Virus record (IMG/VR): IMGVR_UViG_3300036790_000425
Location: 62,001 to 126,000 of that record
Source of the DNA: a virus
Length of the DNA stretch: 64,000 bases
Reading direction: 5' to 3' (one strand)
In this document: positions 1 to 7,817 of the stretch, one piece after another
Layout: each line of letters opens with the position of its first letter
How positions within the stretch are numbered: the stretch's first letter is position 1
The notes under the pieces: model-generated
The model's input: only the letters and a program-made list of their open reading frames with translations
Database searches by the model: none
What the model was told of the DNA's origin: nothing
Made by a program: the position numbers and the translations under genes

Positions 1-147
1 TCGAAAAGGGCCTCGAAACTCTGGAGATGCCGGAATAGCTCTCTCAGATCACGGTGGTCTACAGCGCACCCCCAGAAACGGCCCGGGAAAAACCAGGGCG
101 GCGGCTTTCTGTCGGGATGATAGAGCATGGAAGGGAGGGAACGGGAA

Positions 148-180
148 GCACGCCCCGCAGCAATCTGCCGCAGGGCGTGC
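148..180 (-). terminator. hairpin downstream of the leftmost gene
   Basis: An inverted repeat (arms GCACGCCCCGC and GCAGGGCGTGC, one mismatch) lies just past the stop of the minus-strand gene ending at 195. There is no clean T-run, as with many actinobacterial hairpins. The rest of 1-194 shows no convincing gene; it is visibly less GC-rich than the coding DNA. Confidence 0.4.
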
Positions 181-194
181 CAAGGAACCCGGTT

Positions 195-890
195 TTACTC
201 GGCGGATACGTCCGAGAGCAGCCGCTGGAGCCTTGTCAGGCTCCTGACCAGGGCATCTGCCTTCCGCGAGAGGATTGCCTGGAACACGGCGAAGTACCTG
301 TTGTCGATGCTGTGGCGGTGACCTGCCTGAGTTCGGTCAGCTTCCGTGGGCTTGCCCGAGATGCTAACTCCGGGCAGGTTCAGGAACCCTGCGGCGAATT
401 TCTCCTCCCACTGCACTTTCGCGAACATTGCCTCACCCCACAGAGTTACGGAGTGCTGCTCCCATTCATACAGGTGCGTGGTAATGGCGAACAGGAATCG
501 GCTCCGCAGCTGAGGGGTCAGCCGCGACCAGTCGTCGTCCGGGTTCCCGTCCTCGTCACACACCCACAGCAGCCGTCCGCCGGGGCCGCGGGCAGGCATG
601 CCGTCGTCGTCGGTGCGCGGCGTCCGGATCGTCTCGTAGAGCTGGTCCATGAGATCGAGCGCGACCTTGAACTGGTCCCGCATGAGCCGCTCGGCCTGGT
701 ACTTGACCTCCTCCAGCCGGACAGCGTCCTCGCCCTGCCAGGTGGTGCGCATCCGGCTGAAGCTGGTCCGGGTCAGGTTCTTCGTCCGGTCCGGCGGCGG
801 GTCCGGGGTCAGCGGGCTCTCCTCGCCGGGATCCAGCGGGTTCTCGGAATCACCCAGAGCCCGCTGGATCCGGTCCTGCACGTCTGTCAT
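195..890 (-). CDS. conserved-looking phage protein of unknown function
   Basis: This is a 231-residue soluble protein that I do not recognise. It has an acidic, proline-rich N-terminus (about residues 15-40), then a charged helical body with several Trp/Tyr residues (WEQHSVTLWGEAMF around 140). There are no membrane segments and no obvious catalytic motif. The ATG overlaps the stop of the RuvC-like gene by 4 nt (ATGA), so it is the last member of the replication/recombination operon and is probably translationally coupled to it. The position suggests a role in DNA metabolism, but that is inference only. A hairpin follows its stop. Confidence 0.75.
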   Translation of the reverse strand: MTDVQDRIQRALGDSENPLDPGEESPLTPDPPPDRTKNLTRTSFSRMRTTWQGEDAVRLEEVKYQAERLMRDQFKVALDLMDQLYETIRTPRTDDDGMPARGPGGRLLWVCDEDGNPDDDWSRLTPQLRSRFLFAITTHLYEWEQHSVTLWGEAMFAKVQWEEKFAAGFLNLPGVSISGKPTEADRTQAGHRHSIDNRYFAVFQAILSRKADALVRSLTRLQRLLSDVSAE

Positions 891-1504
891 GTCTGCTCCC
901 TCGCCAGCGCCAGGCGGCGCTTCTGCTCATCGTGGAGGTAAGTGAGGCCGACCGAGGCCCCGTCCCGCTGGTGCTCATTCCAGTCCCGGCCGGCTGCCGC
1001 GGGGATCAGCCGGATGATGGCCTCCCGGATGGCCTTCTTGCGATTCTCGGACAGGATCCGGGAGTTGCCCAGCAGGACCGCGGAGACGTGCATGGCGCTC
1101 ACCGGGATCACCCGCGGCCGGGACTGGTGGATCATCAGGCCGGCGATCAGGCTCGACTCGGTCCGGCTGCCGCCGCCCGTGACGTAGGGAGCCTCGACCA
1201 CCGTCTCGTAGCCGTGCCGGGCGACCGCGCTGTAGACCCCGGTCAGGGCATCCCGCAGGTAGGTCGCCTTGTCCCAGGTCTCCAGGAAGCTGGCCCGGGT
1301 GGTCTTCGGGTTGATCGTCCCCCTGTCCAGGACGTGCACCAGGCCGTAGCGGACCTCCAGCAGCACCCAGCCGGTGTGGCTGAGCGTGGCGTCGAAGGCC
1401 AGCACCGGCTGGCAGGCCAGGAACTCGCTGACGTGCGGGAAGCGCCAGGGCTCCGGTTCCGGGCGGCGCCTGCGGCTGCGGAGCTGTTCGCGGATGTCGT
1501 TCAC
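887..1504 (-). CDS. RuvC-like Holliday-junction resolvase (RNase H fold)
   Basis: This is a 205-residue protein with the RuvC/RNase H-fold pattern. The first acidic strand is VLAFDATLSHTGW (about residues 33-45, compare D-x-G/T-x-x-x-T-G). A second acid lies in ETVVEAPYV (about 108), and a late helix (NEHQRDGASVGL) takes the place of the usual DxxDA motif. RuvC enzymes cut four-way junctions in recombination intermediates. The GTG start overlaps the upstream nuclease stop by 4 nt, and it sits with RecA-like and nuclease genes, which fits processing of recombination or replication branches before packaging. A much longer reading frame runs through this frame to 2344, but its upstream part is a shadow of the next gene. 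The fold is fairly sure, the exact substrate is not. Confidence 0.75.
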   Translation of the reverse strand: MNDIREQLRSRRRRPEPEPWRFPHVSEFLACQPVLAFDATLSHTGWVLLEVRYGLVHVLDRGTINPKTTRASFLETWDKATYLRDALTGVYSAVARHGYETVVEAPYVTGGGSRTESSLIAGLMIHQSRPRVIPVSAMHVSAVLLGNSRILSENRKKAIREAIIRLIPAAAGRDWNEHQRDGASVGLTYLHDEQKRRLALAREQT

Positions 1505-2265
1505 GAGACGATCTCCACCCCTCGCCGCCAGTGGTCCAGGACCTCCAGGTACTTGGCCTCGGTCTGGGCCGCGAACCCGGCGTCGTAGTCGATGTGGAAC
1601 TCCCGGGTGGTCCAGGGGTTGCCCAGGCCCATGAAGTAGACGATGTACCGGCGCAGGCCGGTCATCCGCATGCACTCCTGCATCTGGGCCCAGTAGTGCG
1701 GCCACTTCTCCCGGAAGTGCCCGGCGTCCATGTCCGTGATCCCGGACAGCCCGAACGGCCGGATCGTCTTCAGGTCGAACCCGAACACGCCCTGCGGGCC
1801 GAAGTTGAGGATCGAGTCCAGGTGGCACCGGGACATCGACTCCGGGTGCACCGCGCCGTGCTCCATGCACCATTTCGAGGCCTGCCGGGCGCGGGCCGGC
1901 TTGTAGGGCCGGCCGCAGGCCGGGCAGTCGCCCTCGGGCAGCGGCACGGTGACGCCCATCCGGTCCAGGGCGGCCTCCACGACGCCGTGCGTGACGGTGC
2001 CCATCATGGTGGACATCCAGCTGATGTAGTCCATCTGGCGGCCGGGCAGCAGCTGCGACCGGGCCAGGTAGAGCCACAGCTCCCGGTGACTCATCAGCGG
2101 GTGCGTGCTGGCGTGGAACCAGCCGTCCGGCTCCCGGTTGCCCGAGCGGGTCAGGTGCAGGTTGAACTCGAAGTTCACGGCCGGGTCCTGGAAGAACTGG
2201 AGCAGGACCGGCTTGACCAGGCAGCCGGATGCAGCCGACTCGGTGACCTTGCCGAGGACCGGCAT
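1501..2265 (-). CDS. Cas4/RecB-like PD-(D/E)XK exonuclease
   Basis: This is a 254-residue nuclease of the PD-(D/E)XK superfamily. A conserved His lies at HGVVEAALDRMG (about residue 92). The catalytic core follows as an Asp in RCHLDSILNF and the (D/E)xK in GVFGFDLKT (about 150-170). Between them are four cysteines (CPACGRPY, then KWC and SRC), suggesting a zinc or Fe-S site as in Cas4-like proteins. Phage Cas4/RecB-like enzymes resect DNA ends for recombination. The ATG overlaps the upstream stop by 1 nt (TGATG) and its own stop overlaps the RuvC-like start. No other cas gene or CRISPR array is present, so a recombination role is much likelier than adaptation. Confidence 0.78.
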   Translation of the reverse strand: MPVLGKVTESAASGCLVKPVLLQFFQDPAVNFEFNLHLTRSGNREPDGWFHASTHPLMSHRELWLYLARSQLLPGRQMDYISWMSTMMGTVTHGVVEAALDRMGVTVPLPEGDCPACGRPYKPARARQASKWCMEHGAVHPESMSRCHLDSILNFGPQGVFGFDLKTIRPFGLSGITDMDAGHFREKWPHYWAQMQECMRMTGLRRYIVYFMGLGNPWTTREFHIDYDAGFAAQTEAKYLEVLDHWRRGVEIVS

Positions 2266-3056
2266 CAGCCGACCTCCCGGTCGGGGTAGTCCGGCCACAC
2301 CCGGACCCGCAGTATTCCGTCCTGGTACAGGTCGCCACGCTCAACCAGGCGCTCGTTGACGATCAGGCGCGGCCGATTACCGGACCCGATGGACCGCTCA
2401 ACCAGGACTGTCTCCACCTCGAACTGGACCAGCTGCCCGTCCGCCAGGTAGCGCATCCCGGCACGGTCCGACTTGCCGCCGGGCCTCAGGGCCACCGTGA
2501 CCACGGTCCAGGGCAGCTCCGGGACGTACTGCGGCACCTCGGGGAGGCAGGCCTCACGCCTGTCCTGCGCGGCCCCCGGCAGCTCCGTGGCGGCCTCCAG
2601 GGCGGCTCGCAGCTCGTCCCGCTCCTGGCGCAGGCTCTCGATGTGCTCAGCGGAGACCTGCTCGTGCTCCCGGGCGCGCTTCAGCTGCTCACGCAGGCTC
2701 GCGGTCTCCCTGGCATCAGCCAGCAGCCCGGTCATGATGTCGTCGGGGACTGCCGACCACTCCTCCAGGACGCTGGTCAGGGTCTCGTTGCCGTACCAGC
2801 GCAGGCCCAGCGCCGGCATCCGGGTGCCGGCCTGCTCGCGGGCCTTGGCGATCATGCCCAGGCTGACGGGGATCTGCTTGCTTTTCGTGGACTTGCCGTC
2901 CACCCGGAACGGCCAGGGCAGGTCCGCGTGATTCTTGGTGTCCATCGGGTCAGACCACTGGTTCCCGCTGGACTTGGTCTTGGTGGCGGCGAACACCTCG
3001 GCCAGGTGGATCTCGTGCAGCTCGCCCATGCGCTGGCTGGTGGGGGTGGCGGGCAT
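2265..3056 (-). CDS. putative resolvase-type nuclease with coiled coil
   Basis: This is a 263-residue protein. Its N-terminal 75 residues (GELHEIHLAEVF, SSGNQWSDPMD, FRVDGKSTKSK) match the pattern of small phage proteins often considered restriction-endonuclease or Holliday-junction-resolvase-like: E, then D, then D-x-K-S. A coiled coil of about 45 residues follows (RAREHEQVSAEHIESLRQ onward), then a beta-rich tail. It starts 2 nt after the RecA-like stop and ends in a TGATG overlap with the Cas4-like gene, so it belongs to the recombination operon. Nuclease activity is inferred from spacing of acidic/Lys residues and from context only. Confidence 0.55.
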   Translation of the reverse strand: MPATPTSQRMGELHEIHLAEVFAATKTKSSGNQWSDPMDTKNHADLPWPFRVDGKSTKSKQIPVSLGMIAKAREQAGTRMPALGLRWYGNETLTSVLEEWSAVPDDIMTGLLADARETASLREQLKRAREHEQVSAEHIESLRQERDELRAALEAATELPGAAQDRREACLPEVPQYVPELPWTVVTVALRPGGKSDRAGMRYLADGQLVQFEVETVLVERSIGSGNRPRLIVNERLVERGDLYQDGILRVRVWPDYPDREVG

Positions 3057-3058
3057 GC

Positions 3059-4132
3059 TCAGGCCTCCTGTAGCTCGGGGAGGACGGGCTCCGGGGCGGC
3101 GAAGTTGCAGGCCGCCCGGATCTCGTCCAGGGCCCGGAGGTTCTTGGTCAGGTACTGCCGGACGGCGTCCTTGCCATTCAGCCTGGTGCCGTCCGGCATG
3201 GTGTAAGTGCTGCCGCCGCGCTGGACCGCGCCCAGCTTCGGGGCCAGGCTGACTACCTCGGTCACCACGTCGATCCCGGCCGGGCCGAATTCCGGGGTGG
3301 CCTGGTTCATGACGTAGTACTCGGCCGTGCGGCCGGGCGGGAAGTTCTTGCACCGGGTGACCTTCGCCCGCATCTCGACGCCCGCGACCTGGTCATTGCC
3401 GTAGGCCTTGATGACGCGGGTGTGATCAGCGCCGCCCAGGTGCCGGAACTCGATCTTGGCCGTGGTGGCGTGCTGCATGGCCTTCGGGCCGGCCGAGACG
3501 TCGGCCCCCATGCCGCCCAGGTTGGCCCGCGGCTGGTTGATCAGCAGCACCAGGCAGTTCGCGGTCCGGGCCTCGGTAGCCAGGGCCTTGGTCAGCTGGG
3601 TGATCAGCTTGGCGTTGCGGCCCATCGCGTCGGCTGCCTTGTCGGCATCCTTGGCCATCACCCGGGCGCTCTCCAGCGCCCCGACGGAATCCAGGACCAG
3701 GATCGAGTACAGGCCGCTGGACACGTAGTCCCGGGCCATGTCGCTGGCCTCCTCGGTGCTCTGCGGCACCAGCGGCTGCCACCGCCCGGAGGCAAGCGCG
3801 GCCGGGGAGCAGTCCAGGCCGAGCCCGGTGGCCCAGCCCAGGCTGAAAGTGCGCTCCATGTTGACGTAGGCCACGCCCCGGTCCGGGAACATCTGCTGGC
3901 AGACGGCCATCGCCCGGATGCCGACCGTGGACTTGCTGGAGTCCTTCGGTCCCAGCAGCTCGTAGATCCGGCCCAGCTGGTAGCCGCCGACGCCCGTGGC
4001 GAAGTCCAGGCCCAGCGAGCCGGTCGGCACGATGACCGGCGGCGGCTCGTTCGAGATCCGGTCCTGCCCGTGCTTGGTCGTCATCCTGGCCGCGAAATTA
4101 GCCAGCCCCCTCGGGCTTGCTGCTGCCATCAT
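3059..4132 (-). CDS. RecA/UvsX-like strand-exchange recombinase
   Basis: This is a 357-residue RecA-family ATPase. The order is right: Walker A GPKDSSKST (about residues 56-64), catalytic-Glu strand YVNMERTFSLGWA (about 83), Walker B SILVLDSVGAL (about 132) and an L2-like segment LLINQPRANLGGMG with the conserved Gln. The Walker A Gly before Lys is replaced by Ser (SSKS instead of SGKT), a deviation also known from T4-like UvsX. It would form filaments on ssDNA and drive strand exchange in recombination-dependent replication and repair. The ATG overlaps the upstream small gene by 4 nt (ATGATG). The C-terminal 60 residues are shorter than in bacterial RecA. Confidence 0.85.
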   Translation of the reverse strand: MMAAASPRGLANFAARMTTKHGQDRISNEPPPVIVPTGSLGLDFATGVGGYQLGRIYELLGPKDSSKSTVGIRAMAVCQQMFPDRGVAYVNMERTFSLGWATGLGLDCSPAALASGRWQPLVPQSTEEASDMARDYVSSGLYSILVLDSVGALESARVMAKDADKAADAMGRNAKLITQLTKALATEARTANCLVLLINQPRANLGGMGADVSAGPKAMQHATTAKIEFRHLGGADHTRVIKAYGNDQVAGVEMRAKVTRCKNFPPGRTAEYYVMNQATPEFGPAGIDVVTEVVSLAPKLGAVQRGGSTYTMPDGTRLNGKDAVRQYLTKNLRALDEIRAACNFAAPEPVLPELQEA

Positions 4133-4383
4133 TCCTCCTGTCGTCCGCACCCGGTGCACAGCCAGCCGCCGTCTCCGTCGGCACGGATCTGATCGCCCTC
4201 CCGGATCGGGTGCCGGCTGCTGGCCGAGCACCGTCCCGGGTACCTCGCGGTGATCCAGGGGCCCTGTGCGTTAGCTTGTTTCATTGTATCGGATAGCGTC
4301 CGGGAGCCGGTGCGGCAGTGATCGCAGGAGTCCGCGGGCAGATCCGAGATCACGCAGTACTCGACTGGCCTGAGCTGCGGCAT
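4129..4383 (-). CDS. small zinc-binding-type protein
   Basis: This is an 84-residue protein coded between the replicase and the recombinase. It carries CDHC near residue 20 and CTGC near the end, with IREGDQIRAD before the latter. That C-terminal half resembles the short phage proteins built on CxxC...REGD...CxxC zinc ribbons, but the pair at CSASS is degenerate. The long start (ATG 4383, or GTG 4386) overlaps the replicase stop as GTGATG, which favours it. A shorter in-frame start near 4284 (MKQANAQ) would leave only the C-terminal ribbon. Its function is unknown; replication-operon membership suggests a DNA-associated role. Confidence 0.65.
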   Translation of the reverse strand: MPQLRPVEYCVISDLPADSCDHCRTGSRTLSDTMKQANAQGPWITARYPGRCSASSRHPIREGDQIRADGDGGWLCTGCGRQEE

Positions 4384-7300
4384 CACAGTCCCCAGATCTC
4401 ATCGAGGCGCCACCCCATCCGGGTCGCGCCGGCCGGCGTGGTGTAGGTCCGCTTGACCAGCTGGGCCCCGACCAGGGTGCCCGCCCGGATGGCCCGCACC
4501 CGGGCGGGCAGGTCCTCGTCCTCGTCGCGCAGCGGGGAGAAGCAGGCCACGTCGAAAATGGTCACCTCGGTCACCAGGGTGACCCACCACATGGTGCTCC
4601 CGCGGCGTGTCCGGCGGGCCCTGCTGCCGGCGTACACCGCGGCCACCGGATAGCTGCCCGGCGGGGCCGCCGCGACCGCCAGGGCCATCTCCCGGGCCTG
4701 GGCCCGCAGGCCCGCCGAGCGGGTCTCCAGGGCCTCGAACACGGCCGGGGTCATCCAGGTGCCGTAGGTATCGGTCTCCATCCGGAACAGCGCGGCGGGC
4801 GGGTACTCGGGCCCGTTCAGGTCCGGCGCGGGCGGCGGGGTGTACCGGCGGCAGGCGGCCGTGCAGCGCCGCGGCGGCGGCCTGGTGATGATCTTCAGCG
4901 CGCGGCCGGACTTGCCGGTCCGGGCCGGCGGCTGCGGCTCGGCCGCCCAGTCGAAGGTGCACGGCAGGCCGCCCGGGCCCTTTGCCCCCGGGTCCTTGTG
5001 CACGCAGGTCACCGAGGAGCCGTCCCGGTCGGCCTCGATCATCCCGACCAGCCCGCGGCGCGAGGGCACCAGGGCATCCAGGGCGCCGGCCTTGGCCAGC
5101 GCGTACAGCACCCCGGCATCGGACCCGCTGCGCTCCCGGAAGTCATCCAGGGTGCGGTAGGGCTGGCCGGCCTGGATCTTGATGATCGCGGCCGGCCCGA
5201 CCTTCGGGATGGCCTTCAGCCCGTACCGGATCGAGATGCCCTCGGCCCCGAAGTCGGACCCGGAGAACCGGGCGTCCGGCGGCAGCACCAGGATGCCCAG
5301 CCGGCGTGCCTCGGTGGCGAAGTCCGCCATCCGGTCCATGTCCTTCAGGGTGGACAGGATGGCCGTGATCATCTCGACCGGGTAGTGCACCTTCATCCAC
5401 GCGGTCCAGTAGCTCAGGGTGGCGTAGCTGTAGCCGTGCGCCCGGTTGAAGGCGTACTTCCCGAACTCAGCCATCGCAGTCCACAGCTCGCGGATCTGCT
5501 CCTCGTCGTGGCCCCTCTCGGTGCACCTCCGGATGAACGTCTCGCCCGCGGCAGCGATCTTGTCGGTCAGTTTCTTGCCCAGGATCTTGCGGACCCCGTC
5601 GGCCTCCAGGTCGCTGTAGCCGCCCAGGATGCGGCAGGCCTGGAGGATGTCCTCCTGGTACAGCAGCAGCCCGTAGGACCGGCTCAGGGCCTCCTCCAGC
5701 AGCGGGTGCGGGTACACGACCTCCTCGGTGCCGGCCCGGCGGCGCAGGTAAGCCTCGGCTGCCCCGGAGTTGCGCGGGCCCGGCCGGATGTAGGTGGTCA
5801 GGTCGGCCAGGTCACTGATCGTGCGAGGGCGCATCCGGCCGCAGTAGTCCTTGCACAGGCTGGTCTCGATCTGGAACATCCCCAGGGTGTTACCAGCCCC
5901 GATCTCGTCGTAGACCTGCGGGTCGGCGTGCTCGGTCTCCCACTCCCGCGGGTCGATCCGCTGGCCGGTGCGGTGCTCGACCAGCTCGATGGCCCGCTGG
6001 AGGGAGTCCAGGTTGCGGATGGTCAGCAGGTCCAGCTTCAGCAGGCCCAGCTCCTCGGCCTCCCGGTAGCCCCACTCGCTCACCAGCAGCCGGCTTCCGG
6101 TGTCCCAGCGCATCGGCATGGTCCCTGTCAGCGGCGCGCCGGGCGAGATGATCAGCCCGGCCGGGTGCTGGCCGTAGGAGTAGATCCGGCCGTGCAGCGC
6201 CGCGGCGATGTCGAACACATTGCGGTACCGGGCGGCGAACTCCGCGATCTGCTTGTCCGAGATGATCTCGTCCCAGGGCAGGCCCAGCCCCGCGGTGCCC
6301 GCCTCGGCCTCGTCGATCATCTTGGCGATCGCCCTGGAGTCAGCCTCGGCCTCCGGCGGCAGCCGGTCCCGCAGGGTGGAGAACAGCTTGTTCAGGATGC
6401 CCTTGGCCCCGAAGCGCATGACCGTGCCGACCCGGACCACGTGGTCCTCGCCGTACAGGTGCGCCGAGCGCTGCTGGAGCGCGTCCCGCTTCGAGCTGGG
6501 GAAGTCCAGGTCGAAGTCCGGCAGCGCAGCGCGGCCCGGGGTCAGGAAGCGCTCGAACAGCAGCCCGGCGCGCAGCGGGTCGGTGGAGGTGATGCCCAGC
6601 AGGTAGCTCATCAGCGACCCGGCGGCCGACCCGCGGCCGGGGCCGACCAGCCAGCCGTGCGAGCGGACCCAGGTGACGATGTCCTCGACGATCAGGTAGC
6701 AGCCGGCCAGCCCCTTGCCCGCCACGACCTCGAACTCCCGGTCGAAGCGGTCCCGGCAGGCACGCTCCCCGGCGGGACTCCCGGCCACCTTGCCCCAGTT
6801 CGCCTCGCACATCTGGCGCAGCTGCCGGGCGTCGTCATCGGCGGTGCCGCCGCGGGTGAACACGGGCGGCTCGAAGTGCCCGCCGATCCGCGCGCTGCAC
6901 CGGTCCGCGATCTCGGTGGTGGCCGCGATCGAGGCCTCGACGACGGCCGGGTCCAGGTAGCCCAGGACCTCCCGGACCTGCTCCTCGGCCAGCATCGCGG
7001 TGTAGTTCCAGTAGTCGTCCTTGCCGCTGCCGGCCTGGCACAGCATCCACAGCTTGTGCATCGCCGCGTCGGACTCGGCCGGGTAGTGCGCATCACAGGC
7101 GGCGGCCAGCGGGATGCCCATCTCGTCCCCGACCTCGGCCAGCATCTTGTTCAGCCGGACCTGGTCGGGCAGCCGGTTGGCCTGGATCTCCAGGTAGAGC
7201 CGGTCCCCGAAGATGTCCTTCAGCCGGCTCAGCTTGCGGAACGCGGTGTCGAACCGCCCGGCCAGCAGGTCCTTCGAGACGATGCCGCCCAGGCACGAGG

Positions 7301-7721
7301 TAGTGGCGATCAGCCGGGAGCCGTACTGCTCCAGGACCTGCCAGTCCATCCGCGGCTTGTAGTAGTAGCCGGTCGCGTGCGCCTCGGTGCCGGCCTTCCA
7401 CAGGTCCCGCAGGCCGTCGTTGTCAGTGGCCAGCAGGATCAGGTGATCACCGTGGGCCAGGGCCTTCTGGGCGGCCTTGTCGCCCGCGGCCGGGCGGATG
7501 ACCCGGTCCTCGCGGAAGTAGGCCTCGGTGCCGAACACGGGCTTGATGCCCGCGGCATCGCAGGCGGCCTGGTGATCCCAGCAGCCGGCGTTGGTGCCGT
7601 GGTCGGTCTGGGCCAGCGCAGGATTTCCGAGCGCCGCCGCACGCTGGGCAGCCTCGGTGGCCGAGGACAGACCGTCAAGCGGCGAGTACTCGGTGTGATT
7701 ATGAATCTGGACGAACGACAT
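4383..7721 (-). CDS. dnaE: DNA polymerase III alpha subunit (C-family replicase)
   Basis: This is a 1112-residue C-family replicase, slightly shorter than bacterial DnaE (about 1160). The N-terminal PHP domain looks intact: HNHTEYS (7-13), AQTDHG, GTEAYF, DHLILLA, SCLGG and CDAHY supply the usual metal ligands, so PHP 3'-5' proofreading is possible. The palm contains GRGSAAGS (about 360) and the catalytic PDFDLDF (about 400). The fingers include FNRAHGYSYA (about 760), and a helix-hairpin-helix-like stretch (KVGPAAIIKI) lies near 850. The C-terminal 200 residues are divergent. It heads an overlapping operon with RecA-like, nuclease and RuvC-like genes, implying that the element replicates with its own polymerase. 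Confidence 0.95.
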   Translation of the reverse strand: MSFVQIHNHTEYSPLDGLSSATEAAQRAAALGNPALAQTDHGTNAGCWDHQAACDAAGIKPVFGTEAYFREDRVIRPAAGDKAAQKALAHGDHLILLATDNDGLRDLWKAGTEAHATGYYYKPRMDWQVLEQYGSRLIATTSCLGGIVSKDLLAGRFDTAFRKLSRLKDIFGDRLYLEIQANRLPDQVRLNKMLAEVGDEMGIPLAAACDAHYPAESDAAMHKLWMLCQAGSGKDDYWNYTAMLAEEQVREVLGYLDPAVVEASIAATTEIADRCSARIGGHFEPPVFTRGGTADDDARQLRQMCEANWGKVAGSPAGERACRDRFDREFEVVAGKGLAGCYLIVEDIVTWVRSHGWLVGPGRGSAAGSLMSYLLGITSTDPLRAGLLFERFLTPGRAALPDFDLDFPSSKRDALQQRSAHLYGEDHVVRVGTVMRFGAKGILNKLFSTLRDRLPPEAEADSRAIAKMIDEAEAGTAGLGLPWDEIISDKQIAEFAARYRNVFDIAAALHGRIYSYGQHPAGLIISPGAPLTGTMPMRWDTGSRLLVSEWGYREAEELGLLKLDLLTIRNLDSLQRAIELVEHRTGQRIDPREWETEHADPQVYDEIGAGNTLGMFQIETSLCKDYCGRMRPRTISDLADLTTYIRPGPRNSGAAEAYLRRRAGTEEVVYPHPLLEEALSRSYGLLLYQEDILQACRILGGYSDLEADGVRKILGKKLTDKIAAAGETFIRRCTERGHDEEQIRELWTAMAEFGKYAFNRAHGYSYATLSYWTAWMKVHYPVEMITAILSTLKDMDRMADFATEARRLGILVLPPDARFSGSDFGAEGISIRYGLKAIPKVGPAAIIKIQAGQPYRTLDDFRERSGSDAGVLYALAKAGALDALVPSRRGLVGMIEADRDGSSVTCVHKDPGAKGPGGLPCTFDWAAEPQPPARTGKSGRALKIITRPPPRRCTAACRRYTPPPAPDLNGPEYPPAALFRMETDTYGTWMTPAVFEALETRSAGLRAQAREMALAVAAAPPGSYPVAAVYAGSRARRTRRGSTMWWVTLVTEVTIFDVACFSPLRDEDEDLPARVRAIRAGTLVGAQLVKRTYTTPAGATRMGWRLDEIWGL

Positions 7722-7760
7722 CAGCAGCGCCCCGGGTCAGAATGAGGAGTGGCGGCCGGA

Positions 7761-7789
7761 CCTGCCGGGGGATTCGCACCCCCGGCAGG
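7761..7789 (-). terminator. hairpin between the ssDNA-binding-type gene and the replicase
   Basis: A perfect 11-bp stem (CCTGCCGGGGG with CCCCCGGCAGG) has a 7-nt loop. It lies between the stop at 7818 and the replicase start at 7721 and would separate the two units. There is no T-run. The loop superficially resembles a tRNA T-arm, but no tRNA body surrounds it. Confidence 0.6.
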
Positions 7790-7817
7790 CCCGACGTCTT
7801 TGGCGGCCGTGCTGCTG

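Noticed and set aside
1501-2265. CRISPR adaptation (Cas4)
   Set aside because: No other cas gene or array; the gene is overlapped with recombination genes.
1505-2344. upstream part of the long frame carrying the RuvC-like protein
   Set aside because: It overlaps the Cas4-like gene entirely and reads as Pro/Gly/Arg low complexity; the GTGA overlap at 1504 gives a natural start.
3057-3353. N-terminal extension of the 2265-3056 protein
   Set aside because: It lies over the RecA-like 3' end with low-complexity sequence; ATG 3056, 2 nt after the RecA stop, is better.
4263-4290. tenth copy of the 19-bp element (TTAGCTTGTTTCATTGTAT)
   Set aside because: Only the ends match, and it lies inside a small gene; likely chance.
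4998-7745. 915-codon plus-strand frame opposite the replicase
   Set aside because: It mirrors the DnaE frame in GC-rich DNA, with Val/Gly/Leu/Arg-rich shadow composition and no motifs; DnaE is unmistakable on the other strand.
7761-7789. tRNA fragment suggested by a T-arm-like loop
   Set aside because: The stem continues for 11 bp and no acceptor, D- or anticodon arm is present; it is a simple hairpin.
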